Shown here piece after piece: positions 27,433-38,626 of a stretch of 45,613 nt of DNA (positions within the stretch are counted from its first letter, which is position 1; each line of letters opens with the position of its first letter). Where the stretch lies: positions 1-45,613 of the forward strand of contig NZ_JADEWZ010000042.1 in NCBI RefSeq assembly GCF_015207425.1, given 5' to 3'. The position numbers and the translations under genes are program-made. The notes beneath the pieces are model-generated. The model worked only from the letters and a program-made list of their open reading frames with translations. It was not told where the DNA came from and did no database searches. The stretch comes from Lusitaniella coriacea LEGE 07157 (GTDB lineage: Bacteria; Cyanobacteriota; Cyanobacteriia; Cyanobacteriales; Spirulinaceae).

Positions 27433-28302
27433 ATGATTTTTCGTCAGTTCATTTCGTCTGCAAGTCTTGCCGCAGTTTTCGTTTCGCCCATGCTGTGCGG
27501 TTTTACCTACCTCTCTTCATCATCGACAACCCTATCGAGCCGCTCAACCCTTGTCAGCATAAACTTCCCCAGTTCCCGTAGAACCGGGCCCGCACGAACA
27601 GCAAGTGGTGGCGCGCGTAGTGAATGTTCCGTTAAAGGAATAAACGATGGTGTCACCCCGATCACCGTTCTAATGCCCGAAGACAATATGGGGACAACAG
27701 AGACAAGCGATCCCAATCTCTTGTTATATATGTCCGAAAATAATTTGGACGGCGCTGATGTCATCATTCTCGATCCGGCGGATGAGAGCGAAGTGTATGT
27801 CCAACGCTTCAATTTGCCAGACAACCCATCCCAGAAAGAGGGCGTTGTAAAATTCCCCTTGAAAAATGCAAACTTAGAACCCGGAAAAACCTACGAATGG
27901 AGCTTTAGCCCCTTCTGTTTCAACGAGGAAGGCGAACCGCAATATCCGAATATATCGGTTATGGGTCTTTTCGAGCGCAAACCTCTCTCCTCCGAAGACA
28001 GAACCAAACTCGGTCGCGCAAACACCCCAGCAGAAGCCGCAGAAATTTATGCCCAAGCTGGCGTTTGGAATGAAACCCTTGCACTTGTTGAGAAATTGCG
28101 CCAGACTAAACCAGAGGAATGGGTGAATTTACTAAATTCGGTCGGTCTAGATGACATCGCCAGCGCCCCTTACATCGGCGAAGCAACAGCCATGTCTGAC
28201 CCCGACAGCGATCTCGACAACAATACCGTTGTTCGAGATTCCTCATCCCCAGAGGAGGACAAAACGAATAATGCGGTCGAACCCATTCGAGGACTTTGGT
28301 AA
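27433..28302 (+). CDS. DUF928 domain protein (2)
   Basis: 289 residues from ATG 27433, chosen because AAGGAAG (27417-27423) precedes it and MIFRQFISSASLAAVFVSPMLCGF forms a signal peptide. An upstream in-frame ATG overlaps the previous gene. Same core as its neighbour: PARTASGGARSECSVKG, ITVLMPEDN, VKFPLKNANLEPGKTYEWSF, YAQAGVWNETLALVEKLRQTKPEEWVNLLNSVGL. It differs by an acidic, disordered C-terminal tail of about 45 residues (DPDSDLDNN, SSPEEDKTNN). Function unknown. Confidence 0.85.
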   Translation: MIFRQFISSASLAAVFVSPMLCGFTYLSSSSTTLSSRSTLVSINFPSSRRTGPARTASGGARSECSVKGINDGVTPITVLMPEDNMGTTETSDPNLLLYMSENNLDGADVIILDPADESEVYVQRFNLPDNPSQKEGVVKFPLKNANLEPGKTYEWSFSPFCFNEEGEPQYPNISVMGLFERKPLSSEDRTKLGRANTPAEAAEIYAQAGVWNETLALVEKLRQTKPEEWVNLLNSVGLDDIASAPYIGEATAMSDPDSDLDNNTVVRDSSSPEEDKTNNAVEPIRGLW

Positions 28303-28402
28303 AAGTTTTCCTCCCCTACCCCTAAATTAGACCGTCATTCCAAGCCATCGATCGCGTCCTTGCCCTCCCTCTTAACAAGCCAGTTCATTGTAAGGGCAGC
28401 TT

Positions 28403-30676
28403 ATGCCGATAGAGTTAAAGAAAGTTTTGTGGCAATGGCGCGGCGTTTGGGTCGCAGCTCCATCCGTTGCCCTTTTGATTACATTGCTCCGTTTGTTGGG
28501 AGGGCTGCAAGGATTAGAACTCGCGATCTTCGATCAGTATATGCGCTTGCGTCCGATGGAGAAAATCGACGATCGCGTGGTTATTGTTGGGATTAACGAA
28601 GCAGATATCCGCGCCATTGGACAAGCGATTATCCCCGATGGCATTTATGCCCAACTCATTAAAAAACTCAAAGCCCAAAACCCCAGAGCAATTGGTCTGG
28701 ATATTTACCGCGACCAAGCAGTGAATCCCGGTCACAAAGAACTGGTTGAGGTATTTGAATCCACAGAAAATCTTATTGGGATTGAGAAGGTTGTCGGCGA
28801 AAAAGATCGCGGAACCATTGCCCCGCCGCCTGCACTCAAAGCCCTCGGACAAGTTGGGGCGAACGATTTGATTGTCGATCCCGACGGTAAAATACGGCGG
28901 GCGTTACTCGCAGTTGGAGATAATGAGGGGATCAGCATCCCCAGTTTTGGTATGTTTGCAGCCGCAATGTACCTCGATGCCAAGGGAATTGCTCCCGAAC
29001 CCGCAGAAGAAAACGAGGAGTGGTGGCAGTTCGGCGAAACAGTCTTTGTTCCCTTTCTCCCCTACGACGGCAGCTATATTCGGGGGGATGCTGGCGGCTA
29101 TCAAGCGATTATCAATTATCGCGGGCCGAGTCGCCATTTTAAAACCGTCTCCCTGATGGATGTGTTGAACGATAAAATCCCTAAAGATTGGGCGCGCGAT
29201 CGCGCGGTCTTAATTGGGATGGTGGGGGAAAGTTCCAACGACGTATTTTTCACCCCCTATAGCGGCAGCTTGCTCGCACTCCCAGAACGCATGGCGGGGG
29301 TCGAAATTCATGCCAACATCGCCAGTCAAATCCTCAGCACAGTACTCGACAATCGCCCCTCAATTCGCAGTTGGAGCGAACCCGGAGAAATTCTCTGGAT
29401 TTTTGTCTGGTCTGGAGTTGGCGCAACCTTAGCCTGGACAATGCGCCACGCCGGGAAGAACAAAATCATCATCGTCAAGCGTATTGGCTCGTTCGTCCTC
29501 GCCGCCTGCGCGATCGCGGGAACCGCCTATGCCGCACTAATTTTAGGATGGTGGATTCCCGTCGTTCCGCCCGTCTTAGCCCTCTTAGGTTCAGCCGTCG
29601 CCATTACCGCCTACATTGCTCGCACCGCCGGAGATATTCGCAACACCTTCGGACGCTATCTCACCGATGAAGTCGTTGCCACCCTCCTAGAAAACCCCGA
29701 AGGATTGAAAATGGGCGGCGAACGGCGCAAAATCACCATCCTCACCTCCGATTTGCGCGGATTTACAGCCCTCTCCGAACAGCTATCCCCCGAAAAAGTC
29801 GTCAAAATCCTCAACTTCTACCTGGGGTATATGGCAGAAATTATCGTGAAATATCAGGGGACAATTGATGAATTTATGGGAGATGGCATTTTAGTTCTAT
29901 TTGGCGCGCCAACCACAAGAGAAGACGATCCCGAACGCGCAATTTCCTGTGCCATTGCCATGCAACAGGCAATGACTATGGTCAATCAGAAAATGCAAGA
30001 ATGGGGCTTACCCAACCTGGAAATGGGGATTGGGATCAACACTGGAGAGGTTGTTGTTGGTAATATTGGCTCGGAAAAGCGTACCAAATACGGCATTGTA
30101 GGCAGTCAAGTTAATTTAACCTACCGCATTGAATCCTATACAACAGGTGGGATGATCCTGATTTCCGAGACAACCTTAAAAGAGATCGACCCCGCAGAAA
30201 CAAACGTTACAATTAATGGGAAGAAAGAGGTTGCGCCCAAAGGGGTGAAGCGACCTATTACTATTTACGAAATTGGAGGAATTGGGGGCAAATACGATCT
30301 CTATCTCTCCAAAGAAGAAGAAGTTTTTCTGCCCTTACCTCAACCCATCCCCTTGCAATATGCCCTTCTCGATGGGAAAAATATTGGAGAAACCTTATTT
30401 TCAGGTAAATTAATTCAATTATCGACAAAAGGAGGAGAAATTCTCCTCAGTAGCCTTGAAAAAGCTTCGCCTCCCCCCGTTCTTGCCAATATCAAACTCA
30501 ATTTCTTGGGACTCGACCTTAATGGAGAAAGGAGCGAAGATGTCTATGGTAAAGTTTTAGAAAAATCAGCAGAAACGCAGGGTTTCTATATTCAGTTCAC
30601 CTCCAGACCCCCCAAAGTTGCTGCAAAGCTCAATGAGGTCTATCAATCCATTAATTCAAACAAAGCACAAGGCTGA
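28403..30676 (+). CDS. CHASE2 sensor class III nucleotidyl cyclase
   Basis: 757 residues. TM helix about 15-35, extracytoplasmic CHASE2 domain 36-325 (FDQYMRLRP, VIVGINEADI, AIGLDIYRDQ, NYRGPSRHFKTVSLMDVL, VLIGMVGESSNDVFFTPY), three TM helices 328-408, cyclase domain 437-625. Metal Asp D450 (TSDLRGF) and D494 (FMGDGI); transition-state N571 and R575. The purine-selecting Lys position is E490 (TIDEFMGD) and the Asp/Thr position is G564 (KYGIVGSQVN), so GTP may be the substrate. Residues 645-750 resemble a degenerate PilZ-type barrel (QLSTKGGEI). TAAGGG precedes the ATG. It overlaps the MBL gene by one base. Confidence 0.9.
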   Translation: MPIELKKVLWQWRGVWVAAPSVALLITLLRLLGGLQGLELAIFDQYMRLRPMEKIDDRVVIVGINEADIRAIGQAIIPDGIYAQLIKKLKAQNPRAIGLDIYRDQAVNPGHKELVEVFESTENLIGIEKVVGEKDRGTIAPPPALKALGQVGANDLIVDPDGKIRRALLAVGDNEGISIPSFGMFAAAMYLDAKGIAPEPAEENEEWWQFGETVFVPFLPYDGSYIRGDAGGYQAIINYRGPSRHFKTVSLMDVLNDKIPKDWARDRAVLIGMVGESSNDVFFTPYSGSLLALPERMAGVEIHANIASQILSTVLDNRPSIRSWSEPGEILWIFVWSGVGATLAWTMRHAGKNKIIIVKRIGSFVLAACAIAGTAYAALILGWWIPVVPPVLALLGSAVAITAYIARTAGDIRNTFGRYLTDEVVATLLENPEGLKMGGERRKITILTSDLRGFTALSEQLSPEKVVKILNFYLGYMAEIIVKYQGTIDEFMGDGILVLFGAPTTREDDPERAISCAIAMQQAMTMVNQKMQEWGLPNLEMGIGINTGEVVVGNIGSEKRTKYGIVGSQVNLTYRIESYTTGGMILISETTLKEIDPAETNVTINGKKEVAPKGVKRPITIYEIGGIGGKYDLYLSKEEEVFLPLPQPIPLQYALLDGKNIGETLFSGKLIQLSTKGGEILLSSLEKASPPPVLANIKLNFLGLDLNGERSEDVYGKVLEKSAETQGFYIQFTSRPPKVAAKLNEVYQSINSNKAQG

Positions 30677-31470
30677 TGAAGTTATTGTTTCTAGGGTCAG
30701 GTTCGGCTTTTACGGTTGGAGCAGATAATTTCCAATCGAATATGCTGTTGATCGACAAGCAAGGAGATAAGCTCTTGATTGACTGCGGTTCGGACGTGCG
30801 CTTCTCTCTTCATAAAGCGGGCTTATCCTATCAAGACATTACAGATATTTATATTAGCCACTTGCACGCAGACCACGTTGGCGGACTAGAATATATTGGA
30901 TTTACAACGTTGTTTAATCCGCAATGTCCCAAGCCAAGGTTGTATGTGAGTAAAGATGTTGAAAGCGATCTTTGGGATCGTTGTTTGTCTGGGGGAATGC
31001 GAGACATTAATTCTGACATTGCCGATTTAAGTACCTATTTTGATGTCCGAAAAATAGACTGCGAAGCCTCTTTTACTTGGAAACAAACAACATTCGAGCT
31101 TGTTAGAGTGATTCACATTCATAACGGCTTTTATTTGATGCCGAGTTATGGACTCTTTTTCACGATTGAAGGGATTAAAGTGTTACTGACCACGGATACT
31201 CAGCTATTTTTACAAGAAAATGGGGAGTTTTATGAGGCGGCAGATATTATTTTCCACGATTGCGAAACCTCGGAATATCCCAGTCCCGTTCATGTCAGCT
31301 ACGGTGAATTAGTGCAACTTCCCCCTCAAATCAAACGTAAAATGTGGCTGTATGGCTATCAACCGGGCAGTCTCCCCGATGCTCCTCAAGATGGCTTTTT
31401 GGGGTTTGTTAAACCCGGTCAAGTTTTCGATTTTTCGGCTGCTGGAATGACTCAAAGTTATTCTTATTAA
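30676..31470 (+). CDS. MBL-fold metallo-hydrolase
   Basis: 264 residues, cytosolic. Metal motif HLHADH (62-67, HxHxDH), upstream GSGSAF and LLIDCGSDVRFSL, later VIHIHNGF, LTTDTQLF and FHDCETSE then HVSYGEL, an RNase Z / class II phosphodiesterase-like arrangement of ligands. The ATG shares a base with the stop of the cyclase (TGATG), so it is translationally coupled. A cyclic-nucleotide phosphodiesterase that balances the cyclase is attractive, but the fold also includes RNases and lipid hydrolases. Confidence 0.85.
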   Translation: MKLLFLGSGSAFTVGADNFQSNMLLIDKQGDKLLIDCGSDVRFSLHKAGLSYQDITDIYISHLHADHVGGLEYIGFTTLFNPQCPKPRLYVSKDVESDLWDRCLSGGMRDINSDIADLSTYFDVRKIDCEASFTWKQTTFELVRVIHIHNGFYLMPSYGLFFTIEGIKVLLTTDTQLFLQENGEFYEAADIIFHDCETSEYPSPVHVSYGELVQLPPQIKRKMWLYGYQPGSLPDAPQDGFLGFVKPGQVFDFSAAGMTQSYSY

Positions 31471-31544
31471 TTGCCCATTTGAGGGAATAGGGAATAGTTA
31501 TCAGAGAGCAAGATAAGCTAACACGCATTTAAATTGGGTTTTCT

Positions 31545-31565
31545 CACACCCCACACCCCACACCC
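31545..31565. repeat. Heptanucleotide tandem repeat (CACACCC)3
   Basis: Three perfect copies of CACACCC. Short heptanucleotide repeats (STRRs) are known from filamentous cyanobacteria. Confidence 0.7.
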
Positions 31566-31711
31566 TTGACGAGGATTGGGATGTCACAGTTTAAATGGGG
31601 AACAGTCTTCACCCCGTCTCCGCGTCACCGTGTCCCCCAGTCCTCACATCCCCGTGTCCCCGTTTCATCAAATCTTCCCTAGCTCATCTTCATTGACGAA
31701 CCACTAGGTGT

Positions 31712-31727
31712 GTTCGGGAAACCGTAC
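31712..31727 (+). promoter_or_regulatory. K-box element of groESL
   Basis: GTTCGGGAAACCGTAC fits the cyanobacterial K-box GTTCGG-NNAN-CCNNAC, reported to mediate light- and heat-responsive groE transcription apart from HrcA. It sits 39 nt before CIRCE. The match to the consensus is from memory. Confidence 0.65.
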
Positions 31728-31766
31728 TGCTTGAAGAGTTGCTATTAGCACGCAACATTGGTTAAA

Positions 31767-31793
31767 TTAGCACTCGGAAGGGGAGAGTGCTAA
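31767..31793 (+). promoter_or_regulatory. CIRCE operator (HrcA binding site)
   Basis: Perfect consensus TTAGCACTC-N9-GAGTGCTAA, about 130 nt upstream of groES. HrcA binds this element and represses groESL until heat stress. Extra half-site-like pieces (TTAGCACGC near 31745, TCAGCACGG near 31815) flank it. Confidence 0.95.
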
Positions 31794-31922
31794 TTTGCAA
31801 AAAAAGTTGCTAAATCAGCACGGTACTAGCGTTTCAGCTATGACTCTATCTCCACTTTCTCCGTAGATGAATTCTACGGCTGAGTAACGATCGAAATATT
31901 TGAGTAGTTTGGAGGATTTTGC

Positions 31923-32234
31923 ATGGCAGCTTTAACCATTAATGTTTCAACCGTTAGCCCCCTCGGCGATCGCGTGTTTGTCAAAGTCAGCCCCAGTGAA
32001 GAAAAAACCGCAGGTGGAATCCTGCTTCCCGACAGCGCCAAAGAAAAGCCACAAGTGGGCGAAGTCGTCTCTGTGGGTCCTGGCAAAGTGAAAGAAGATG
32101 GCAGCCGCGTTGCGATGGAAGTCAAAGTCGGGGACCAAGTTCTCTACTCCAAATATGCAGGAACCGATATCAGACTGGGCGGCGAAGACTATGTATTGCT
32201 TTCTGAAAAAGACATTCTGGCATCCGTTTCCTAA
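31923..32234 (+). CDS. groES: Co-chaperonin GroES
   Basis: 103 residues, normal length. [43 protein letters not shown] contains the mobile loop that docks on GroEL (TAGGILLP), and [14 protein letters not shown] and [12 protein letters not shown] complete the fold. GGAGG (31912-31916) is a strong Shine-Dalgarno before the ATG. First gene of a groES-groEL operon under CIRCE/K-box control. Confidence 0.97.
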   Translation: MAALTINVSTVSPLGDRVFVKVSPSEEKTAGGILLPDSAKEKPQVGEVVSVGPGKVKEDGSRVAMEVKVGDQVLYSKYAGTDIRLGGEDYVLLSEKDILASVS

Positions 32235-32261
32235 TAACCCTTAAACGAATTTATGAATGCT

Positions 32262-33980
<1,719 letters not shown>

Positions 33981-34144
33981 GTTCTAATTTTCGCGCTAGC
34001 AAAGTCGGGGTTGCCTCAAAGCAGCCTCGATTTTTTTCTTCCTTTACCCCTTCCCTTGAAAGCCCTCTCCCAACCTTGGGAGAGAGGAGATAGATGCAGT
34101 AAAATGCAGGTTTGGTGACTCTAATTCGTATTAGGCGTGAATTG

Positions 34145-37100
34145 CTATATTTCAACCGCACCCAACGCTTTTAGGGTCATGCGCTGTGCTTCGGTTAATC
34201 CGCGTATGCCAGCAATATTCATGCCTTCGTAGGGTCGTTCGGCTTGCAGGGTTTTGAGGCACTGTCCCGTTTCAATGTCCCACAGTTTAATGGTTTCATC
34301 TTGAGAACCGGATGCCAGGGTTTTGCCATCGGGACTAAAAGCGACCGACCAGACTAAATTTTGATGTCCTTGCAGGGTTTGGCAGCATTCCCCGGTTTGA
34401 ATGTCCCACAATTTCACCGCGCGATCGCTGCTACCACTGGCGAGGGTTTTGCCGTCGGGACTAAAAGCGACCGACCAGACGCGGCTGGCGTGTCCTTTAA
34501 GGGTTTGCAAGCATTGACCCGTGGCGATGTCCCACAGCTTGATACAATGGTCGCCACTCCCGGATGCCAGGGTTTTGCCGTCGGGACTGAATGCCACCGT
34601 CCAGACCCAATTTTCGTGTCCTTCTAGGGTGTGATTGCATTCGATCGTATCGATGTTCCAAAGTTTGACGGTTTGATCGTAGCTGGCGGATGCCAGGGTT
34701 TTGCCATCGGGACTGAATGCAACGGCACACACCCAATTGAGGTGTCCTTGGAGGGTTTTGCGACACTGACCCGTGGAAATATCCCAGAGTTTGACGGTTC
34801 GATCTTCGCTGCCACTGACCAGGAGTGGACGGGTGGGACTAAAAGCAATCGACCAAACGCGGCTGTGATGTCCTTGTAGGGTTTGGCGGCATTGATGGGT
34901 ATGGGTATCCCAGAGTTTGATGGTTCGGTCGCTGCTGGCGGATGCTAGAAGGCGCGCGTCGGGACTCCAAGCCACGGCACAGACTACATTTTGGTGTCCT
35001 TTCAAGGATTGGGCGCATTGTAGCGAATTCAAGTTCCAGAGTTTGATGGTTTGGTCGTCATTGCCACTGGCTAAAACGGTCGCGCGATCGCGCGCCGGGA
35101 TGGGACTGAATGCAACTGACCAAATGCGATTGGTATAGCCTTGGAGGGTTTTGCGGCATTGACCTGTCAGCGCATTCCAGAATTTGACGGTGTGGTCGCC
35201 GCTACCGGATGCCAGGGTTTTTCCATCGGGACTGAATGCGACCGAACGCACCCAATTGAGGTGTCCTCGCAGGATTTGGCGACACTTTCCGGTTTGTACG
35301 TCCCAGAGTTTGATGGTTTTGTCGTCGCTGCCGGATGCGAGGGTTTTGCCATCGGGACTGAACGCCACCGAACGCACCCAGTTTTCGTGTCCCTCCAAGG
35401 TTTGGTTGCATTCTCCCGTTTGAGGGTTCCAGAGTTTCACCGCGCGATCGCTGCTACCACTGGCGAGGGTTTTGCCATCGGAACTGAATGCAACTGACCA
35501 AACGGGTTTTTGATGCCCTGTAAGGGTTTGCGCGCATTTCCCGGTTTGCACGTCCCAGAGTTTGATGGTTTTGTCGTCGCTGCCAGATGCGAGGGTTTTT
35601 CCATCGGGACTGAACGCCACCGAACGCACCCAATTTTCGTGTCCTTTTAGGGTTTGGCTGCATTCTCCCGTTGCTAAATCCCATAATTTAACGGTTTGGT
35701 CTTCTAAGCCACTGGCGAGGGTTTTGCCGTCGGGACTGAATGCCACCGTCCAAATCTGACTGTGGTGTTCTTGTAGGATTTGCAAGCATTCTCCGGTTTG
35801 AGCGTCCCAAAGTCGAATGCTGCCGTCTTCGCTGCCGGATGCGAGGGTTTTGCCGTCGGGACTGAATGCCACCGACCACACCCAACGGGTATGTCCTTGA
35901 CAGGTGAGCAATTTTTTCCCGTCCGTTGCTTGCCATAATAATATTTCGCCGTTGACATCTCCGGTAGCTAAGTGTTTGCCATCGGAACTAAAGGTGAGGC
36001 TGAGGGGGATACCAAGGGTTTCGGTAAAGGCGGCTTTGTCGAGGTCGGTTTGGGAGAAATTGCAGTTGTGTAGGTTAATTTCTTGTAGGTCTGCTTGCCA
36101 AAGCGCGATCGCGGAAAAGTCATAACCTCGGAGATCGATAGGAAGTTGGCGCAGGAGATTGAAGCAATTTCCACCTGCGTATCCGGGTTCTGAGGGCAAT
36201 TCTCGACGCAGTTTGGAGAGCATTCTTTGCAGTTGCGCGGCAATGCGATCTTCATGAATTAAGGAAGCGCGCAAATGATTGAGAATGGGTTGGAGAATTT
36301 GGCGAATTTGAATGTTGCGGATGTAGTCTTTTCCTTGGGCTTTCAGGAGTGCGTAGCAATTGAAAAGGGCGATTTGCTCTTGGAGAATTTCTTGCGCGAT
36401 CTGCTCGATTAAACGGTCGGTAACGTATTCCATCACAACGGGTTGTTGGGTGTAGCGACCGAATTGGGCTTCAATTAATGACCGCCAGCATAAGGATTCT
36501 AAGGCTTCTAGGAGATGGGCGGTGGGGATAGATGGAACGAGATCCCCAGCGAGTTCGGTAATGGTCGTTCCCTCTCGATTAATGGCAAGCCAATACATGA
36601 GGGTTTGTTCGAGGTCGCAAAGGCGATTAAACTGGCGATCGAGCAAGCGACGGATGCTATTGAAGACAGCAATTTCCTGCTGGAGAAAGGCTTTGATGTT
36701 GCCGCCAAAGAGGTCTTGAATTGAGGTGGAAACGATTTTGAGGGCGAGGGGACTGCACCCGTAGCGGTCGCAGAGTTCCTGTTTCTCCTGGTTCGACCCC
36801 GATAGTCCCTGAGCTTCAATGAGAGCGCGTGCGGCTTCTGAGGAGCCGTGGAGGGGCAAACAGCGAACGAAAGAATCAATCCCTTCGAGGGCGCTAATTT
36901 CCGAAGGTTTTTCTCGCGAGGTGAGGATCAAACAGCTTTGGTGAGGGGTTTCGCCGATCGCGCGAAAGAGTTCGCCGTAGTTCTCATAACCGGGTCGATA
37001 GTAACCCGCGCGATCGCGCGCCTGTAAAATTGTTTCTACATTGTCCAAAATCAACAAGCAACGAGACTTGCGCAACCAATGCAACACGCGATCGCTCTTG

Positions 37101-37687
37101 AAATTGGTTTCCTGTTGATTCGATAAAAACGGGACGATTTCTTCTAAGAGATCCGTCAGGAGTGGGGCATTGCGCAGGGATTTCCAAATCACTCCCTCAA
37201 ACTCTCCTTGAATCTGTTGTGCCAATTTAACAGACAGAGAAGTTTTGCCAATTCCCCCCATTCCCAGGAAAACAACCAACCGACAGCGTTCTGCTGCAAC
37301 CCACTGCTGCAAAGTCTTCAACTCTTCAGTCCGCCCGAAAAATTGGCTGACATCTACTGCTTCTCCCCAATCCGTTCGGGTTTTGGAATTCGGGATGGGT
37401 GAATTTTGAGAAATACGCGAGGGTTTATCCTTTTTTCGCTCTAAAGCAGCCCGAAAGTTTGTTTTGCTGACATTTTCGCCTAACGCTTGGGATAACAATT
37501 TCCAAAGTTTGGGACCCACATCGCGGGTCAAATAGCTAACAGAATAGCCCGATCCTTTGGCAATTTGCGGGTAGGTTTGATTGTGCCACGATCCTTTGAT
37601 AATGGCTGTTTCTACATCACTAAGCTGTCTGCCGCAGTACTTGAGTACCGCAACATTCGCCACTTCTAGCGCTCGTTCGACCTTCAT
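34145..37687 (-). CDS. NB-ARC ATPase with fourteen WD40 repeats (STAND protein)
   Basis: 1180 residues. Residues 1-85 are a helical, HTH-like N-terminus ([33 protein letters not shown]) of the kind found on vWA-MoxR/NB-ARC regulators. NB-ARC: P-loop GMGGIGKT (142-149), Walker B LLILDNVE (211-218), TSREK and [10 protein letters not shown] pentapeptide-like stretch ([21 protein letters not shown]) lies near 530. Then 14 WD40 repeats of 42 residues from about 558 to 1148, enough for two seven-bladed propellers, and a tail [21 protein letters not shown]. Such STAND proteins sense a ligand and switch a signalling or defence output; no effector domain is obvious. Repeat 8 carries an extra IPARDRATV segment. 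Confidence 0.92.
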   Translation of the reverse strand: MKVERALEVANVAVLKYCGRQLSDVETAIIKGSWHNQTYPQIAKGSGYSVSYLTRDVGPKLWKLLSQALGENVSKTNFRAALERKKDKPSRISQNSPIPNSKTRTDWGEAVDVSQFFGRTEELKTLQQWVAAERCRLVVFLGMGGIGKTSLSVKLAQQIQGEFEGVIWKSLRNAPLLTDLLEEIVPFLSNQQETNFKSDRVLHWLRKSRCLLILDNVETILQARDRAGYYRPGYENYGELFRAIGETPHQSCLILTSREKPSEISALEGIDSFVRCLPLHGSSEAARALIEAQGLSGSNQEKQELCDRYGCSPLALKIVSTSIQDLFGGNIKAFLQQEIAVFNSIRRLLDRQFNRLCDLEQTLMYWLAINREGTTITELAGDLVPSIPTAHLLEALESLCWRSLIEAQFGRYTQQPVVMEYVTDRLIEQIAQEILQEQIALFNCYALLKAQGKDYIRNIQIRQILQPILNHLRASLIHEDRIAAQLQRMLSKLRRELPSEPGYAGGNCFNLLRQLPIDLRGYDFSAIALWQADLQEINLHNCNFSQTDLDKAAFTETLGIPLSLTFSSDGKHLATGDVNGEILLWQATDGKKLLTCQGHTRWVWSVAFSPDGKTLASGSEDGSIRLWDAQTGECLQILQEHHSQIWTVAFSPDGKTLASGLEDQTVKLWDLATGECSQTLKGHENWVRSVAFSPDGKTLASGSDDKTIKLWDVQTGKCAQTLTGHQKPVWSVAFSSDGKTLASGSSDRAVKLWNPQTGECNQTLEGHENWVRSVAFSPDGKTLASGSDDKTIKLWDVQTGKCRQILRGHLNWVRSVAFSPDGKTLASGSGDHTVKFWNALTGQCRKTLQGYTNRIWSVAFSPIPARDRATVLASGNDDQTIKLWNLNSLQCAQSLKGHQNVVCAVAWSPDARLLASASSDRTIKLWDTHTHQCRQTLQGHHSRVWSIAFSPTRPLLVSGSEDRTVKLWDISTGQCRKTLQGHLNWVCAVAFSPDGKTLASASYDQTVKLWNIDTIECNHTLEGHENWVWTVAFSPDGKTLASGSGDHCIKLWDIATGQCLQTLKGHASRVWSVAFSPDGKTLASGSSDRAVKLWDIQTGECCQTLQGHQNLVWSVAFSPDGKTLASGSQDETIKLWDIETGQCLKTLQAERPYEGMNIAGIRGLTEAQRMTLKALGAVEI
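34244..36016 (-). repeat. 126-bp tandem repeat array encoding WD40 blades
   Basis: Fourteen in-frame units of about 126 bp. Most units share [14 protein letters not shown] and IKLWD, and some pairs (repeats 4 and 6) are nearly identical, indicating recent unit duplication or gene conversion. Confidence 0.9.
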
Positions 37688-37894
37688 CCCCTGAGAATCC
37701 CGACTCTTAGGGAAATTCTACCTGAGATTATCTGAGAAAATCTGACTCTTTGGAAAGACATCAGATTCTATCGCATTCAGCCATCAGTAGTCAGCCAAAA
37801 CCCTTCTATTTCTTACTTGTCGCTTTGTGAAATGCTCTAATCTCAATGCGTAGTGCTATTTCTCTCCCCTTCTCCGTGTCTTCCTCTCCCCGCG
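37688..37894. other. Spacer with G-rich repeat
   Basis: AT-rich half next to the NB-ARC gene, then pyrimidine-rich CCCCGTCTCC/CCCCGTCACC units starting near 37864 and continuing into the TVP38 gene end. Confidence 0.5.
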
Positions 37895-38626
37895 TCACCC
37901 CGTCTCCCCGTCACCCCGTCTCCCCTGATTCTGCCGTTTCGACTCCACTTGCTTCAACGCCTGTTCGGGAGACTGACGGCGGCGACGATACCAGGTTGCA
38001 ACGCCCACTAAAATTCCCGTTAAGGCTAAGGCAATGAGTAGGGGGACAACATCTCCTTTTTTTAAATCTTGAACGCTGGCACCGATCATCACAAAGGGTA
38101 AAATTCCCGGAACCGTCCCTAAAAGCGTTCCAATTAAATAATCGCGAACGCGAATGGAGGTTAACCCTGCCGCAAAGTTCACAATGCCGTAGGGAATCAG
38201 GGGAAGCAGGCGAATTGCAAACATATAAAATAAACCGCCTTGACGCATTTCTGCATCGATGGCTTCCCAACGTCCGGCTAATTTGTTTGCGACCCATTCC
38301 CGTCCAATGGTTCGGGTGAATGCAAAAGCAACCATTGCTGCAATTATTGCCGCCACCGTCGTCCAAAGTGTCCCTTCTACCACGCCAAAAACCGCCCCCC
38401 CACTCAGATTCAAAGGGGTTGAAGGCAAGATGAGGAGCGTACCAATCGTGTAGAGAATAATGTAAATAATCGGTGCCCAAATTCCCGCTTGGGTCAGCCA
38501 AAGCTCGATCTGTTCGCGATCGAATCTACCAATCAGATAAATTCCTGCAACTGTGACAACAATGCAATAGATCAGCAGGAGAAGGGTACTGCTTTTGGCT
38601 TTCACAAAATTTCTCCGAGTCGGCAA
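37895..38626 (-). CDS. TVP38/TMEM64 (VTT/DedA-type) membrane protein
   Basis: 243 residues with about six hydrophobic segments. LLILPSTPLNLSGGAVFG and RLLPLIPYGIVNFAAGLTSIRVRDYLIGTLLGTVPGILPFVMIGA are the VTT-domain signature, including the re-entrant loops. DedA/VTT proteins are linked to lipid (undecaprenyl-phosphate) flipping and membrane stress, from family knowledge. The last residues (QGRRGDGETG) are translated from the G-rich repeat, so the natural stop was probably lost and a repeat supplied a new one. RGRR-type spacing gives no further function. Confidence 0.88.
   Translation of the reverse strand: MPTRRNFVKAKSSTLLLLIYCIVVTVAGIYLIGRFDREQIELWLTQAGIWAPIIYIILYTIGTLLILPSTPLNLSGGAVFGVVEGTLWTTVAAIIAAMVAFAFTRTIGREWVANKLAGRWEAIDAEMRQGGLFYMFAIRLLPLIPYGIVNFAAGLTSIRVRDYLIGTLLGTVPGILPFVMIGASVQDLKKGDVVPLLIALALTGILVGVATWYRRRRQSPEQALKQVESKRQNQGRRGDGETG

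Larger units (their letters stand above)
31471..31922. other. 450-nt spacer before groES
   Basis: The first half is low-complexity: CACACCC repeated three times (31545-31565) and pyrimidine-rich CCCCGTGTCC-type repeats (about 31608-31672). The second half holds the groE control region (K-box and CIRCE). Confidence 0.7.

Noticed and set aside
37846-38037. Plus-strand frame over the TVP38 3' end
   Set aside because: Made of the pyrimidine-rich repeat and antisense to a conserved gene.
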